DNA from: Cohnella sp. WQ 127256
GTDB taxonomy: Bacteria > Bacillota > Bacilli > Paenibacillales > Paenibacillaceae
Assembly: GCF_024519285.1 (NCBI RefSeq)
Contig: NZ_JAMZCY010000005.1
Coordinates: forward strand, 677,259-741,258
DNA: 64,000 nt
Direction of reading: 5' to 3'
In this document: positions 28,390-39,933 of the stretch, in pieces
How the letters are laid out: each line of letters begins with the position of its first letter
How positions within the stretch are numbered: position 1 is the stretch's first letter
Position numbers and translations under genes: made by a program
The notes under the pieces: generated by a model
Databases searched by the model: none
What the model was told of the DNA's origin: nothing
Seen by the model: the letters and a program-made list of their open reading frames with translations, nothing else

Positions 28390-28442
28390 CCTTATCCATC
28401 ATAGTTTTATTCATAAGAATAGAAACTAATGGATGGATAAGG
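28390..28442 (+). promoter_or_regulatory. Hairpin enclosing the dapL ribosome binding site
   Basis: CCTTATCCATC (28390-28400) is perfectly complementary to GATGGATAAGG (28432-28442), and the segments between (ATAGTTTTATTC and GAATAGAAACTAAT) also pair nearly completely. The 3' arm contains most of the AAGGAG that serves the TTG start at 28454, so folding would hide it. A translational control element is inferred; there is no T-run. Confidence 0.6.
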
Positions 28443-28453
28443 AGTGTCGGAAC

Positions 28454-29707
28454 TTGAGCATAGAAAAATACCAAACAACCTTTATACAAGAGCAATTCGC
28501 CAGCCGCATAGGTGGAGCTAACTATGGTAAAGACACTAATATTTATAAATTCGAGAAAATCAAACGGGCAAAAGCTGCTGCAAAGTTAGCTCACCCCAAT
28601 ATAGAATTAATTGATATGGGTGTTGGCGAGCCAGACGAGATGGCTGATGCGGGTATCGTGGCTAAGTTAGCTGAAGAAGCAGCTAAACCTGAAAACCGTG
28701 GTTATGCGGACAATGGAATTGCGGAATTTAAAACAGCAGCTGCCAAGTATCTCAAGGATGTATTTTCCGTTGACGGTATAGACGCAGAAACGGAGGTATT
28801 GCATACGATTGGCGCTAAGCCAGCTTTGGCTATGCTGCCGACCGTATTCATTAATCCGGGCGACATTACGATCATGACGGTGCCTGGATATCCGGTCATG
28901 GGGACACATACGAAATACCTCGGTGGTGAGGTTTACAATATCAAGCTGACGAAAGAAAATAACTTCCTGCCTGATATTGATGCTATCCCGGAGGATATTG
29001 CGAACCGTGCAAAGCTTCTCTACTTAAATTATCCGAACAATCCTACTGGAGCTGTAGCTACAGTTGAGTTCTTCAAGAAGGTCATCGTTTGGGCAAAAAT
29101 ATATAATGTCGTCGTTGTACACGATGCACCTTATGCTGCTTTAACTTATGATGGTGTTAAACCGTTCAGCTTCTTGTCAGTACCAGGTGCGAAGGATGTG
29201 GGCGTGGAATTACATTCCTTGTCCAAGTCCTACAACATGACAGGCTGGCGGATCGGCTTTATTGCTGGGAACCCCTTAATTGTAAAAGCATTTGGAGACG
29301 TGAAGGACAATAATGATTCCGGTCAATTTATTGCGATTCAGAAAGCGGCGGCATATGGTCTTAGCAATCCGCATATTACGGAAGCGATATCGGCCAAATA
29401 TTCTCGTCGTCACAATATGCTCGTTGCAGCATTGAACGAAATTGGCTTCCAAGCTGAGAAACCACAAGGCTCTTTCTTCTTATATGTTGAAGCGCCTAAG
29501 GGAATCGTTGGTGGACAACGTTTTGAGTCGGCAGAGGATTTCTCCCAGTACTTGATCCGCGAGAAGCTTATCTCTACAGTTCCTTGGGATGACGCAGGAA
29601 AGTTTGTTCGTTTCTCCGTTACCTTCATAGCTCAGGGTGAGGCTGCAGAGGCTCTTGTCATTGATGAAATTAAACGACGTCTAACAGATGTACAATTTGA
29701 ATTTTAA
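28454..29707 (+). CDS. dapL: LL-diaminopimelate aminotransferase DapL
   Basis: DapL converts tetrahydrodipicolinate straight to LL-diaminopimelate with glutamate as amino donor, bypassing three steps of lysine/mDAP synthesis. The 417-residue fold type I PLP enzyme has LIDMGVGEPDEMAD, LNYPNNPTGAVA, VVHDAPYAALTYDG and the PLP lysine in SLSKSYNMTGWRIGF. I start at the TTG at 28454 (AAGGAGTG, 7-base gap); an in-frame ATG at 28433 lies inside the upstream hairpin and lacks a site. Other class I aminotransferases are the alternative. Confidence 0.85.
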   Translation: MSIEKYQTTFIQEQFASRIGGANYGKDTNIYKFEKIKRAKAAAKLAHPNIELIDMGVGEPDEMADAGIVAKLAEEAAKPENRGYADNGIAEFKTAAAKYLKDVFSVDGIDAETEVLHTIGAKPALAMLPTVFINPGDITIMTVPGYPVMGTHTKYLGGEVYNIKLTKENNFLPDIDAIPEDIANRAKLLYLNYPNNPTGAVATVEFFKKVIVWAKIYNVVVVHDAPYAALTYDGVKPFSFLSVPGAKDVGVELHSLSKSYNMTGWRIGFIAGNPLIVKAFGDVKDNNDSGQFIAIQKAAAYGLSNPHITEAISAKYSRRHNMLVAALNEIGFQAEKPQGSFFLYVEAPKGIVGGQRFESAEDFSQYLIREKLISTVPWDDAGKFVRFSVTFIAQGEAAEALVIDEIKRRLTDVQFEF

Positions 29708-29720
29708 TGTTTCTGATTCC

Positions 29721-29749
29721 TTGACACTTCATGTCGAACATGGGATAAT
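29721..29749 (+). promoter_or_regulatory. Sigma-A promoter of the pyr operon
   Basis: A perfect -35 TTGACA (29721-29726), 17-base spacer and -10 GATAAT (29744-29749). Confidence 0.88.
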
Positions 29750-29756
29750 TGTTGTT

Positions 29757-29947
29757 AATGAACGGGTACCTTTAACTCAGTCCTGAGAGACTGGCAAGGT
29801 GGCGCAGAGTTGACACATATCTAAGGTTGTTGCCTACATAGGCGTGTCTTGCAGTGAAACTGTGATTTTGACATGTCGCTTGGTGCAAGCCCAATGATAT
29901 TCTCATCTGACTGATTCCTCCTTGCGTCTTACGCAAGGAGTTTTTTT
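29757..29947 (+). ncRNA. PyrR-dependent attenuator leader of the pyr operon
   Basis: The leader carries CAGTCCTGAGAGACTG at 29778-29793, matching the PyrR-binding loop consensus (AGUCCNGAGAGGCU-like), followed by sequence able to form an antiterminator, and ends in a terminator. With UMP bound, PyrR should stabilise the binding hairpin and favour termination. I see only this one attenuator; B. subtilis has three. Confidence 0.85.
29918..29947 (+). terminator. Attenuator terminator of the pyr leader
   Basis: A perfect 10-bp stem CTCCTTGCGT/ACGCAAGGAG with a CTT loop followed by seven T residues. Confidence 0.95.
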
Positions 29948-29956
29948 ATTGTGTAG

Positions 29957-30541
<585 letters not shown>

Positions 30542-30581
30542 TGTCAGCAAACTAACTACAGCAGAGGAGGCACAAGAGAAC

Positions 30582-31886
30582 ATGGCAACTTGGATTATTA
30601 ACGCTAAGACAATTAACCCACAATCTGGCGATGTTGAGATTAAGCATGTGCGTATCGACAAGGGTCTGATCGCCGAATGGCAAGAGGGTACGACATTGCC
30701 TAACACAGAAGGTGCAGAAGTTATTGATGCACAGGGGAAGCTAATCTCGCCAGGACTTATTGATATGCATGTTCATTTACGTGAGCCGGGATTTGAGTAC
30801 AAAGAAACAATCGCGAGTGGCACAGAATCAGCGGCCAAAGGTGGATTTACAGTCATTGCACCGATGCCGAATACGCGTCCAGTTATGGATACGCCTGAGA
30901 CCATTCGGCTCGTACTAGACAAAGCGGCTACAGAGGGCGTTGTGCGTGTACTTCCTTATGCTGCAATTACGAAGAACGAGCTTGGACGCGATTTGACGGA
31001 TTTCGCTGCTTTGAAGGATGCCGGTGCAATCGGCTTTACGGATGACGGTGTAGGTGTACAGAATGCGCAAATGATGAAAAATGCAATGGCGCTCGCAAAG
31101 TCACTCGACATGCCGATTATCGCTCATTGCGAAGATGATTCGTTAGTCGAAGGGGCATCCGTGTCCGAAGGTGCATTCGCTCGTAAGCATGGTCTTAAAG
31201 GGATTCCGAATGAATCCGAGGCGATTCATGTGGGTAGAGACATTCTTCTGTCCGAGGCGACAGGTGTGCACTATCATATCTGTCATGTCAGCACGGAGCA
31301 ATCGGTTCGACTCATTCGACTAGGTAAATCTGTAGGCGTAAAAGTGACAGCGGAAGTGTGTCCGCATCACCTTATTCTCTCGGACGAACATATTCCGGAC
31401 AGCATGGATGCTAACTGGAAAATGAATCCGCCTCTACGCACACCTAAGGACGTGGAAGCCTGTATTCAAGCCTTAGAGGACGGAACAATTGATATTATTG
31501 TTACCGACCATGCTCCACATAGCGAAGAGGAAAAGGCGCGTGGAATGGAACGAGCACCATTCGGTATCGTTGGGTTTGAAACTGCATTCCCGCTGCTTTA
31601 TACGAAATTTGTTCGCACGGGACGCTGGAGTTTAGATTTTCTACTGCGCAGAATGACAAGTGATCCGGCTCGAGTTTTTAGCTTGCCATATGGAACGATG
31701 GATGTCGGTGCACCTGCCGATTTGATACTTATTGATTTGGATAACGAACGGGAAGTTGATCCCGCAACCTTCCTTACGAAGGGTCGCAACACACCGTTTA
31801 CGGGCTGGAAGTTATTTGGCTGGCCAACATTAACGATGGTTAATGGCAAGGTTGTATGGACTGAAGAGAACGGCATTAACCGCTAA
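30582..31886 (+). CDS. pyrC: Dihydroorotase PyrC
   Basis: Cyclises carbamoyl-aspartate to dihydroorotate. The 434-residue amidohydrolase shows the metal motif DMHVHLREPG, further ligands in AHCEDDSL and HICHVSTEQS, and the catalytic TDHAPHS. Length and motifs fit the class I enzyme of Gram-positives. In most relatives pyrB precedes it and often forms a complex or coupled unit; here there is no room for it. Confidence 0.95.
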   Translation: MATWIINAKTINPQSGDVEIKHVRIDKGLIAEWQEGTTLPNTEGAEVIDAQGKLISPGLIDMHVHLREPGFEYKETIASGTESAAKGGFTVIAPMPNTRPVMDTPETIRLVLDKAATEGVVRVLPYAAITKNELGRDLTDFAALKDAGAIGFTDDGVGVQNAQMMKNAMALAKSLDMPIIAHCEDDSLVEGASVSEGAFARKHGLKGIPNESEAIHVGRDILLSEATGVHYHICHVSTEQSVRLIRLGKSVGVKVTAEVCPHHLILSDEHIPDSMDANWKMNPPLRTPKDVEACIQALEDGTIDIIVTDHAPHSEEEKARGMERAPFGIVGFETAFPLLYTKFVRTGRWSLDFLLRRMTSDPARVFSLPYGTMDVGAPADLILIDLDNEREVDPATFLTKGRNTPFTGWKLFGWPTLTMVNGKVVWTEENGINR

Positions 31887-31898
31887 GGAGTGATTGGG

Positions 31899-33044
31899 AT
31901 GCAAGCTAGATTATTGTTAGAAGATGGCACGTTGTTCACAGGGCAAGGGTTTGGCGCTGAGGGCGGATCAGTCGGAGAAGTCGTGTTCAACACAGGGATT
32001 ACTGGATACCAAGAAGTATTGTCCGATCCGTCCTATTGTGGACAAATCGTAACAATGACGTTCCCTCTAATCGGGAACTATGGCATTAACCGTGATGACT
32101 TCGAAAGCATTCGTCCTTACGTTCATGGGTTTGTGGTTCGTCGCCACGAAACCGTGCCTAGTAACTGGAGGGCGCAATATACAATCGATCAGCTATTAAA
32201 GGAATATGGCATTGTTGGGATTAGCGACATCGATACTCGTATGCTTACGCGGATTCTTCGTCAGCATGGTACGATGAAAGGTCTTCTTACGACAGGTAAC
32301 GAACGTATCGAAGAGTTGCAAGAGCGTCTTAGCGCATCTTCCTTACTACGTGACCAAGTTGCTCGTACATCGACGAAGAGTGTATTCTCGAGCCCTGGAG
32401 AAAAAGAGCGTATCGTGCTTATCGATTATGGCGCGAAAAGTGGTATTCTTCGCGAGCTGACTAAACGGGGTTGCGACGTTATCGTTGTCCCTCAAGATGC
32501 TTCAGCGGAAGATATTCGTCGTCTACATCCGGATGGAATCCAGCTATCTAATGGTCCTGGGGATCCGAAGGATGTTCCCCATGCCGTGGATACGATTCGC
32601 GAATTGCTCGGTCAATATCCTATCTTCGGTATCTGTCTCGGTCACCAATTGTTCGCACTTGCTTGCGGAGCAGATTCTGAAAGACTTAAATTCGGTCACC
32701 GTGGTGGAAACCACCCCGTGAAAGAACTTGAATCGGGTCGTTGTTTCATCACTTCTCAGAACCATGGCTACACAGTTAATGAAGAGTCCATCGTGGGTAC
32801 TGATCTTGAAGTCACACACATTAACAATAACGATAAAACAATCGAAGGATTGAAGCATAAGAAATTCCCAGCTTTTACGGTTCAATACCATCCAGAAGCT
32901 GCACCGGGACCTTATGATAATAGTTACTTATTTGATCGTTTCTTAGAAATGATTCGCGACCATAAGATCGCAAACCCTGAACGGCCGCGCCAAGCGCAAT
33001 TGTCGGAAACGCTGAAAGGAGAGTTGCTGTATGCCCATAAATAA
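31899..33044 (+). CDS. carA: Carbamoyl-phosphate synthase small subunit CarA
   Basis: The glutaminase subunit releases ammonia for CarB. The 381-residue product has the small-subunit N-terminal domain ([20 protein letters not shown]) and a class I glutamine amidotransferase domain with the nucleophile in GICLGHQLF and the His/Glu pair in [12 protein letters not shown] 31899 follows AAGGAGTGA with a 5-base gap; the in-frame GTG at 31890 lies inside that site. carB starts 14 bases before its stop. Confidence 0.95.
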   Translation: MQARLLLEDGTLFTGQGFGAEGGSVGEVVFNTGITGYQEVLSDPSYCGQIVTMTFPLIGNYGINRDDFESIRPYVHGFVVRRHETVPSNWRAQYTIDQLLKEYGIVGISDIDTRMLTRILRQHGTMKGLLTTGNERIEELQERLSASSLLRDQVARTSTKSVFSSPGEKERIVLIDYGAKSGILRELTKRGCDVIVVPQDASAEDIRRLHPDGIQLSNGPGDPKDVPHAVDTIRELLGQYPIFGICLGHQLFALACGADSERLKFGHRGGNHPVKELESGRCFITSQNHGYTVNEESIVGTDLEVTHINNNDKTIEGLKHKKFPAFTVQYHPEAAPGPYDNSYLFDRFLEMIRDHKIANPERPRQAQLSETLKGELLYAHK

Positions 33045-36000
33045 AAACCTCAAGAAAATTCTCGTTATCGGCTCCGGCCCAATCGTTATCGGACAAGCGG
33101 CGGAATTCGACTATGCTGGAACTCAAGCCTGTCAAGCTTTGAAAGAAGAAGGCATCGAAGTCATATTAATTAACAGCAACCCAGCAACGATCATGACCGA
33201 TACGAACATTGCTGATAAAGTGTATATCGAACCGATCAATCTGGAGTTCGTTTCTCAGATCATTCGTCAAGAGCGTCCAGATGGCTTATTGCCAACGCTC
33301 GGCGGTCAAACAGGCCTTAACATGGCTGTTGAACTCGCTCGCGCTGGCGTACTTGAGCAAGAGAATGTGAAGCTATTAGGTACGCAGCTTGATGCAATCG
33401 AACGCGCTGAGGATCGTGACTTGTTCCGTGACTTGATGCGGGAATTAGAGCAACCTGTACCGGAGAGCGTTATCGTTACAACGGTAGAAGCTGCGGTCGA
33501 ATTTTCCAACGGACTGGGTTATCCAGTTATCGTACGTCCTGCTTATACGCTAGGTGGAACAGGCGGCGGTATTTGCGCGAACGAAGAAGAGCTTATCGAG
33601 ACGGTAACTAACGGAATTCGTTATAGTCCAATTGGACAATGTCTGGTCGAGAAATCGATCGCAGGCATGAAGGAAGTTGAATATGAAGTTATGCGTGACG
33701 CGAATGACAATTGTATTGTCGTTTGTAACATGGAGAACTTCGATCCAGTTGGTGTTCATACTGGCGATAGCATCGTTGTTGCGCCGAGCCAGACCCTTTC
33801 TGACCGTGAATATCAAATGCTTCGTTCTGCCTCACTAAAAATTATTCGTGCGCTCAACATCGAGGGTGGCTGTAATGTTCAGTTCGCGCTTGACCCACAA
33901 AGCTATCAATATTATGTCATCGAAGTTAATCCGCGTGTTAGCCGTTCATCGGCTCTTGCTTCTAAAGCAACGGGTTACCCAATTGCTAAGATGGCTGGTA
34001 AAATTGCAATTGGTTATACTCTAGATGAAATATTGAACCCGGTAACAGGACAAACCTACGCTTGCTTCGAGCCGACACTAGATTACATCGTGACTAAAAT
34101 TCCGCGTTGGCCGTTTGACAAGTTCACTGACGCAAACCGCAAGTTAGGTACACAGATGAAAGCGACTGGGGAAGTTATGGCGATTGGCCGGACTTTCGAG
34201 GAGTCGATTCAAAAAGCAGTTCGCTCCCTTGAAATTGGTGTTCACCGGATATACCTCAAGGGTGCAAACGAGCTTTCTGATGAAGTTCTAACCACTCGCC
34301 TAGTTAAACCCGATGACGAGCGTCTCTTCTTAGTAGGTGAAGCATTCCGCCGTGGCTGGGAGCTTCAACATATTCAAGACCTGACGAATATCGACTGGTG
34401 GTTCTTGGATAAGGTTGAACGGATTGTTCAATTCGAGGACATTATTCGACGCGAGCCGGTATTAACACCTGAAACGTTACTGGCAGCGAAGAGAAACGGC
34501 TTCACGGATCGCGCGATTGCAGAGCTACGTAGCGAAGGACATCCGAATAGTGCTTTGACTAATGAAACGGATATCCGCGCTCACCGCCTCAGCCAAGGTA
34601 TTAAGCCAGTCTACAAAATGGTTGATACTTGCGCAGCGGAATTCGAAGCGACGACTCCTTATTACTACTCGACTTACGAGACGGAGAATGAAGTTATCCC
34701 GAGCGACAAAGAAAAAATCATTGTGCTTGGTTCAGGTCCGATTCGTATTGGTCAAGGTATTGAATTCGACTACTCTACTGTTCATGCCGTATGGGCCATT
34801 CGCAATGCGGGATATGAAGCGGTAATTATCAATAATAACCCAGAGACGGTATCTACCGACTTTAGTACTTCTGACCGCTTGTACTTCGAGCCCCTTTTCT
34901 TCGAGGATGTTATGAACGTCATCGAACAAGAGAAGCCGATCGGTGTCATCGTGCAATTCGGTGGACAAACGGCAATTAATCTAGCAGCACCGCTATCCAA
35001 AGCTGGAGTGCGCATTCTTGGAACATCATTGGAAAGTATCGATGAAGCTGAGAACCGCAAGAAATTCGAAGCATTGCTTAGCAAGCTGAGTATTCCTCAA
35101 CCAAAAGGTAAAACGGTTATATCGGTTGGAGAAGCAGTGGGTGCGGCAGCAGAGCTTGGATATCCGGTACTTGTTCGTCCGTCTTACGTGCTTGGTGGAC
35201 GTGCTATGGAAATCGTGTATTCCGATGAAGAATTGCTTTCCTATATGGAAGTGGCCGTCACCATTAACCCGGAGCATCCGGTATTGATCGACCGCTACAT
35301 GTTAGGCAAAGAGATAGAGGTTGACGCAATCTGTGATGGTGAAACCGTGCTTATTCCGGGAATCATGGAGCACGTAGAACGCGCTGGCGTTCACTCCGGA
35401 GACTCCATTGCGGTGTATCCTCCACAATCTCTATCAGATGATATCAAGCAACAAGCAGTGGATATCACCATTAAAATTGCTAAAGAGCTTAAAACAATTG
35501 GTCTTGTTAACATCCAATTCGTTGTTTGGAACGACAAAGTCTATGTGATTGAGGTAAACCCTCGTTCATCCCGTACAGTTCCATTCCTTAGCAAAGTAAC
35601 GAAAATTCCAATGGCTAATCTGGCTACTCAAGCGATTCTAGGTAAGAAGCTTACTGAGCTTGGTTATAAAGAAGGTCTGTGGCCGGAAGACGAATTCGTC
35701 TCAGTTAAGGTTCCTGTATTCTCCTTCGCTAAGCTGCGTCGCGTTGACCCGACTCTGACTCCAGAGATGAAGTCAACTGGCGAAGTCATGGGACGTGATC
35801 GTTATTATGCGAAAGCCTTGTATAAAGGTTTAGTCGGATCAGGTATGAAAATTCCGAATTCCGGTTCCATTATTGCTACTGTTGCCGATAAGGATAAAGA
35901 CGAAGCGATTGAGATTCTGAAAGGCTTCTACAACCTCGGTTATAAGCTTATGGCTACAGGTGGAACTGCTGACGCTTTGGAAGCTGCAGGACTTAAGGTT

Positions 36001-36249
36001 CGCCGCGTGAACAAGCTTTCTGATGGCTCGCCGAACATTCTTGATCTGATTCGTACGGGTCAAGCACAGTTCGTTGTGAACACGCTGACGAAAGGTAAGA
36101 CACCGGAACGTGATGGCTTCCGTATTCGTCGCGAAGCGGTCGAAAACGGGGTTGTCTGTCTAACCTCATTAGATACGGTACGCGCATTGCTTGTCATGCT
36201 ACAAGCGCTGCGGTTCTCTAGCGAGCCGATGCCTGCTTTCTTAAGTTAA
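33031..36249 (+). CDS. carB: Carbamoyl-phosphate synthase large subunit CarB
   Basis: Makes carbamoyl phosphate from bicarbonate, ammonia and two ATP. The 1072-residue product is the usual tandem of two ATP-grasp synthetase halves (each begins with a GSGPIxIGQ motif, near residues 15 and 568) followed by an MGS-like allosteric domain after about residue 930 ([16 protein letters not shown]). AAAGGAG lies eight bases before the ATG. In this operon it feeds pyrimidine synthesis and would respond to UMP. Confidence 0.97.
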   Translation: MPINKNLKKILVIGSGPIVIGQAAEFDYAGTQACQALKEEGIEVILINSNPATIMTDTNIADKVYIEPINLEFVSQIIRQERPDGLLPTLGGQTGLNMAVELARAGVLEQENVKLLGTQLDAIERAEDRDLFRDLMRELEQPVPESVIVTTVEAAVEFSNGLGYPVIVRPAYTLGGTGGGICANEEELIETVTNGIRYSPIGQCLVEKSIAGMKEVEYEVMRDANDNCIVVCNMENFDPVGVHTGDSIVVAPSQTLSDREYQMLRSASLKIIRALNIEGGCNVQFALDPQSYQYYVIEVNPRVSRSSALASKATGYPIAKMAGKIAIGYTLDEILNPVTGQTYACFEPTLDYIVTKIPRWPFDKFTDANRKLGTQMKATGEVMAIGRTFEESIQKAVRSLEIGVHRIYLKGANELSDEVLTTRLVKPDDERLFLVGEAFRRGWELQHIQDLTNIDWWFLDKVERIVQFEDIIRREPVLTPETLLAAKRNGFTDRAIAELRSEGHPNSALTNETDIRAHRLSQGIKPVYKMVDTCAAEFEATTPYYYSTYETENEVIPSDKEKIIVLGSGPIRIGQGIEFDYSTVHAVWAIRNAGYEAVIINNNPETVSTDFSTSDRLYFEPLFFEDVMNVIEQEKPIGVIVQFGGQTAINLAAPLSKAGVRILGTSLESIDEAENRKKFEALLSKLSIPQPKGKTVISVGEAVGAAAELGYPVLVRPSYVLGGRAMEIVYSDEELLSYMEVAVTINPEHPVLIDRYMLGKEIEVDAICDGETVLIPGIMEHVERAGVHSGDSIAVYPPQSLSDDIKQQAVDITIKIAKELKTIGLVNIQFVVWNDKVYVIEVNPRSSRTVPFLSKVTKIPMANLATQAILGKKLTELGYKEGLWPEDEFVSVKVPVFSFAKLRRVDPTLTPEMKSTGEVMGRDRYYAKALYKGLVGSGMKIPNSGSIIATVADKDKDEAIEILKGFYNLGYKLMATGGTADALEAAGLKVRRVNKLSDGSPNILDLIRTGQAQFVVNTLTKGKTPERDGFRIRREAVENGVVCLTSLDTVRALLVMLQALRFSSEPMPAFLS

Positions 36250-36260
36250 TCTTGTTTGCC

Positions 36261-36296
36261 GCCCGGTCCTCATGCTTCAAGGGGATCGGGCTTCTG
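36261..36296 (+). terminator. Hairpin between carB and pyrF
   Basis: GCCCGGTCC pairs with GGATCGGGC (one G-U) around a 13-base loop, followed only by TTCTG. It could be a weak terminator or attenuator at the point where pyrK and pyrD are missing. Confidence 0.45.
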
Positions 36297-36333
36297 TATG
36301 ACATTTTATTTTATTCGAAAAGGGGGCGTATCA

Positions 36334-37071
36334 ATGCCAGTACTCACTCGAGATGAGGCCGCAAGCAAGATTATGGTAGCACTCGATAAACCAGATGCGG
36401 CTGCAGCCTTGGCGTTAGCCGAACAGCTGCAAGGGACGGGCTGTTGGATGAAGGTGGGAATGGAGCTTTTCTATGCTGCCGGGCCTTCTGTTGTTCGCGA
36501 GTTGAAATCACGAGGGTTCCGCGTCTTCCTCGATTTGAAAATGCACGACATTCCGAATACGGTTCGCGGAGGCGCTAGAAGTATTACGCGTCTCGGAGTC
36601 GACCTGTTTAACGTTCACGGAGCTGGAGGTATGGCAATGATGAGCGCTGCTGCTGAAGGGGTAAGAGAAGCAGTAGCGGCAGGAGATGCGGAGCAAGCTC
36701 CACTTGTTATAGCGGTCACACAATTGACAAGCACGAGTCAAACCGTGCTTAATGAAGAAATAGGAATAATGGGGCAAGTAGAGGATGCCGTTGTACGGTA
36801 TGCTAAGCTTGCTCGTGAAGCAGGACTACAGGGTGTCGTTGCCTCCCCGCTTGAGGTTGCCGCGATTAAGTCAGCATGTGGTGTTGGATTTATTACAGTC
36901 ACACCAGGTATTCGTCCGCGAGGAAATGATGTTGGAGATCAATCACGCATCATGACTCCGTATGACGCTGTTGCTGGCGGCACAGACTATCTTGTCATTG
37001 GACGTCCGATAACGGCTGCACACAACCCAGCAGAGGCGCTGGACAACATTTTGAAGGAGATGACCCTATAA
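36334..37071 (+). CDS. pyrF: Orotidine 5'-phosphate decarboxylase PyrF
   Basis: Decarboxylates OMP to UMP. The 245-residue TIM-barrel protein has the catalytic Asp-Lys-Asp set in [15 protein letters not shown] and the phosphate-gripping GIRPRG...VIGRPITAA segment. I start at the ATG at 36334 with AAGGGGGCG upstream; the longer open frame reaches back through the carB-pyrF hairpin. Its stop overlaps the pyrE start by one base. Confidence 0.95.
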   Translation: MPVLTRDEAASKIMVALDKPDAAAALALAEQLQGTGCWMKVGMELFYAAGPSVVRELKSRGFRVFLDLKMHDIPNTVRGGARSITRLGVDLFNVHGAGGMAMMSAAAEGVREAVAAGDAEQAPLVIAVTQLTSTSQTVLNEEIGIMGQVEDAVVRYAKLAREAGLQGVVASPLEVAAIKSACGVGFITVTPGIRPRGNDVGDQSRIMTPYDAVAGGTDYLVIGRPITAAHNPAEALDNILKEMTL

Positions 37072-37718
37072 TGAGCAACGTATCTTTGGAACAATTACCG
37101 GCGGCTATCGCGGGAAATTTACTGGAAATCGGAGCTGTAAACCTTAGACCGAATGATCCTTTTACATGGACCTCCGGAATTATTTCACCGATTTATTGCG
37201 ACAATCGCTTAACGATGAGCTTCCCAGCCATTCGCGATTCGATTGCCGAAGGCTTTGCAACTTTGATCAGAACCCATTACCCAGATACTGAAGTGATTGC
37301 CGGAACAGCGACCGCTGGTATTCCTCATGCTGCTTGGGTAGCGCAGAAGCTTAATCTTCCTATGGCTTACATTCGTGACAAGGCAAAGGGTCACGGTAAG
37401 CAGAACCAGATCGAAGGGATCATTAAAGAAGGTCAGAAAGTTGTCGTCATCGAAGACTTGATCTCAACAGGGGGCAGCTCTCTGAAAGCTGCTCTAGCGG
37501 TTATTGAAGCAGGCGGAGACGTACAGAGCGTTCTAGCTATCTTCACTTATCAGTTTGCGTTAGCAGAAGAAGCATTCCGTGAAGAGGGTATTGAATTAAA
37601 TACTTTGTCAAATTATTCGGCTCTGGTAGAAGAAGCGCTTCGTCGCGGAACGATTAGTGAATCGGATGTCAGCTTGCTGCAATCTTGGCGGGAGAACCCG
37701 CAAGCTTTCGGTAAATAA
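37071..37718 (+). CDS. pyrE: Orotate phosphoribosyltransferase PyrE
   Basis: Joins orotate to PRPP to give OMP. The 215-residue product has the PRPP loop [18 protein letters not shown] and the flexible-loop lysines in [16 protein letters not shown]. It overlaps pyrF by one base and ends the operon before a strong bidirectional terminator. Confidence 0.95.
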   Translation: MSNVSLEQLPAAIAGNLLEIGAVNLRPNDPFTWTSGIISPIYCDNRLTMSFPAIRDSIAEGFATLIRTHYPDTEVIAGTATAGIPHAAWVAQKLNLPMAYIRDKAKGHGKQNQIEGIIKEGQKVVVIEDLISTGGSSLKAALAVIEAGGDVQSVLAIFTYQFALAEEAFREEGIELNTLSNYSALVEEALRRGTISESDVSLLQSWRENPQAFGK

Positions 37719-37746
37719 CGAACGAATAAGAATATAGCTTAAATAA

Positions 37747-37798
37747 TAAAACAAGGTTGTCCTCTGGCGTATGGCCAGCTGGGACAACCTTGTTTTTT
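37747..37798. terminator. Bidirectional terminator between pyrE and the DUF2167 gene
   Basis: A perfect 15-bp stem AAAACAAGGTTGTCC/GGACAACCTTGTTTT encloses a smaller CTGGC/GCCAG hairpin; T-runs follow on both strands, serving convergent genes. Confidence 0.95.
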
Positions 37799-37825
37799 CG
37801 AATCTAGATTTAAGTTTGCATTTGA

Positions 37826-38767
37826 TCATAAGCGGTCCGAATTTGCAGTTGCCGATGAATCCGAAGGCTGATCTGGGGATGTATTCTCTGAATTAGAACG
37901 CCTTTTCAATTTGTTCCGCAAGAATCCGCCAAAACCGACGATGGCAGCAACCAAGACGATACCGAATTTCTTAACAAGTAATACGATTACAGCGATCAAA
38001 CCCGCTTTTTTTGCGACGACAAGACCAGCTCCCCCAAGAATGAGTCCGGTTAGTCCATAATTTGCTTTTTTGTCTGTCGATTCGTCGAAATCTTCATAGC
38101 GTTGTCCGGCCTTAATAGTCAAATGGCTGGAAACTAACCTTTTCATAGAAGCAGCGTCTGCTTGCAAATGGTCTGGGTCGGTCACTAACACGACAGACAT
38201 ATTTCCTGTTCGAGTCAATACCCTCATATTTTGGTTGAGAAGTGGCTCGTTGTCATTGGTATGCATTCTTAAAGTCCAAGATAATGCCCGTTCGTTCTCA
38301 TCATAATATGGGGCTTTTTCCCAACCCTCCACGAAGAGGTGATCAGCAGGGTCCTCAAGCTTTTTGTTCTGTTCTTTCGTTCCGTTTATGTAGCTTTCTA
38401 GTAAAGCCTTGGCGTCGATGTCGTTTTTCTCTTCATCATCAATATGTCCTTCATTGAAGTATTCAAAGTAGACGATCCAGTTGGAATCATCAATTGGATA
38501 TACTGCACCAATGTCATTCTCTGAAGATATGCTTCCGTTATCATCCAAGAACTTTCTAGTATTCTCGGCATCCATATAAGCCATCGAGGGATCTAGTACT
38601 AGATCGGCTATGTCCCCAATGGATACCGTTTGACCAGTACCTAGTACGGTATTGTAGGGATCGTCCGCTTCCTCTTCTCCTTCGGCGTACACAGATACTG
38701 GTAGTGCTAGCGCTAATACGATTGCAATTATAGTTAGACCACACTTCATTCGAAAAAATTTAGCCAA
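37826..38767 (-). CDS. DUF2167-family membrane-anchored protein
   Basis: A 313-residue protein with a signal peptide or first membrane segment (about 10-28, ending ALPVSVYA), an extracytoplasmic domain with WIVYFEYFNEGHIDDEEK, GTKEQNKKLEDPADHLFVEGW and ALSWTLRM, matching DUF2167, then two glycine-rich hydrophobic segments (about 235-285) and a basic, Ser-rich tail. Function is unknown. The start is a TTG with GGAGAG upstream. It stands alone, convergent with the pyr operon. Confidence 0.8.
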   Translation of the reverse strand: MAKFFRMKCGLTIIAIVLALALPVSVYAEGEEEADDPYNTVLGTGQTVSIGDIADLVLDPSMAYMDAENTRKFLDDNGSISSENDIGAVYPIDDSNWIVYFEYFNEGHIDDEEKNDIDAKALLESYINGTKEQNKKLEDPADHLFVEGWEKAPYYDENERALSWTLRMHTNDNEPLLNQNMRVLTRTGNMSVVLVTDPDHLQADAASMKRLVSSHLTIKAGQRYEDFDESTDKKANYGLTGLILGGAGLVVAKKAGLIAVIVLLVKKFGIVLVAAIVGFGGFLRNKLKRRSNSENTSPDQPSDSSATANSDRL

Positions 38768-38930
38768 GTGATTTCTCTCCTATTCAATATAAAAGTACTA
38801 GAATCAATTTAATGAGTATAACTATCATATTTGTAAATTTCAAGGAGAAAATATGGTTTTCTGTCGAATACTTGCGCTGGTTGAGCTACCTCCGTCTTAA
38901 GACCGAGAACAAAAGCGTACTCCAGACCGT

Positions 38931-38959
38931 CGGACACTATGGAAAAATTAAGTTATAAT
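38931..38959 (+). promoter_or_regulatory. Candidate promoter of the ABC-2 exporter pair
   Basis: -10 TATAAT (38954-38959) with CGGACA 17 bases upstream as a partial -35. A 10-bp palindrome GTCTTAAGAC lies about 40 bases further upstream. Confidence 0.4.
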
Positions 38960-39002
38960 AGCATTGGTTGTGAATGATTTGGAAAATGAAGGAGAGGAAT
39001 TC

Positions 39003-39932
39003 ATGCCTATATTAGAAGTAAAGGGCTTGCGTAAATCCTTTGGGACCGTTAAGGCCGTTGAAGGAATCAGCTTCACGGTGGAAGCAGGCGAGGTATTTAC
39101 GATTATCGGGCCGAATGGGGCGGGCAAAACAACGACTTTAGAAATGATTGAAGGCTTACAAGCGCCAGATGCGGGTACGATTTCAATTAACGGGATGGAT
39201 TGGAGCAAAAACGCGGAGCAAATTAAATACATAATTGGTGTTCAGCCGCAATCAGGTGCGATGTTCGACTTGTTATCGGTTGAAGAAAATCTAGATCTAT
39301 TTGCAGCTTTCTACCCTCATTCAAAGCAGGCTGCAGAAGTACTGGAAATGATTAATCTAACTGAACATCGAGACAAAAGATTGAAATCACTTTCGGGGGG
39401 GCAGAGGCAGCGGCTTGCGATTGGTCTTGCCATGATTAGTGACCCTCAGATTATATTTCTGGATGAGCCAACGACGGGATTAGATCCCCAAGCGCGGCGC
39501 AACATTTGGGATATTGTCCTTAAGCTTAAGAGCTTGGGCAAAACCACAATCCTAACAACACATTACATGGAAGAGGCTGAAAAGCTAAGCGATAGAGTAT
39601 GTATTGTTGACCAAGGACGTATCATTACAGTTGATACGCCAGCTAAGCTTATAGATCAACTGACGAAAGAACGGGAAGTCCGCCTATCATTCCTTGATGG
39701 AGAGGAAGCGGCGATTGCTACAGAGCTAGTTGCCCAAGAGCAGCCAACGGTCGTTCGCACATCTCGTGAAGGTGCTTCGTTAAAGCTATGGTCCGTGCAG
39801 CCGGAGGAGACGTTGTACTTTGTGTTTGGTTTTACGAAGGAAAAAGGATATCGGGTAGAACAGGTGTCTATACGCGAAATGAGCCTAGAGGATGTATTTA
39901 TCGCCTTTACAGGTAAAGAGTGGAGGGACTAA
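39003..39932 (+). CDS. ABC-2 type exporter, ATP-binding protein
   Basis: A 309-residue ATPase of the drug/lipid-export (DrrA/CcmA-like) group: Walker A GPNGAGKTTT, Q-loop GVQPQSGAMFDLLS, signature LSGGQRQRLAI, Walker B IIFLDEPTTGLD and an H-loop HYMEEAEKL, then a C-terminal extension typical of exporters. ATG 39003 follows AAGGAGAGG. The permease gene begins one base after its stop. The exported compound cannot be told from sequence. Confidence 0.9.
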   Translation: MPILEVKGLRKSFGTVKAVEGISFTVEAGEVFTIIGPNGAGKTTTLEMIEGLQAPDAGTISINGMDWSKNAEQIKYIIGVQPQSGAMFDLLSVEENLDLFAAFYPHSKQAAEVLEMINLTEHRDKRLKSLSGGQRQRLAIGLAMISDPQIIFLDEPTTGLDPQARRNIWDIVLKLKSLGKTTILTTHYMEEAEKLSDRVCIVDQGRIITVDTPAKLIDQLTKEREVRLSFLDGEEAAIATELVAQEQPTVVRTSREGASLKLWSVQPEETLYFVFGFTKEKGYRVEQVSIREMSLEDVFIAFTGKEWRD

Positions 39933-39933
39933 G

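Noticed and set aside
36256..36333. N-terminal extension of PyrF
   Set aside because: It covers the carB-pyrF hairpin and lacks a ribosome binding site.
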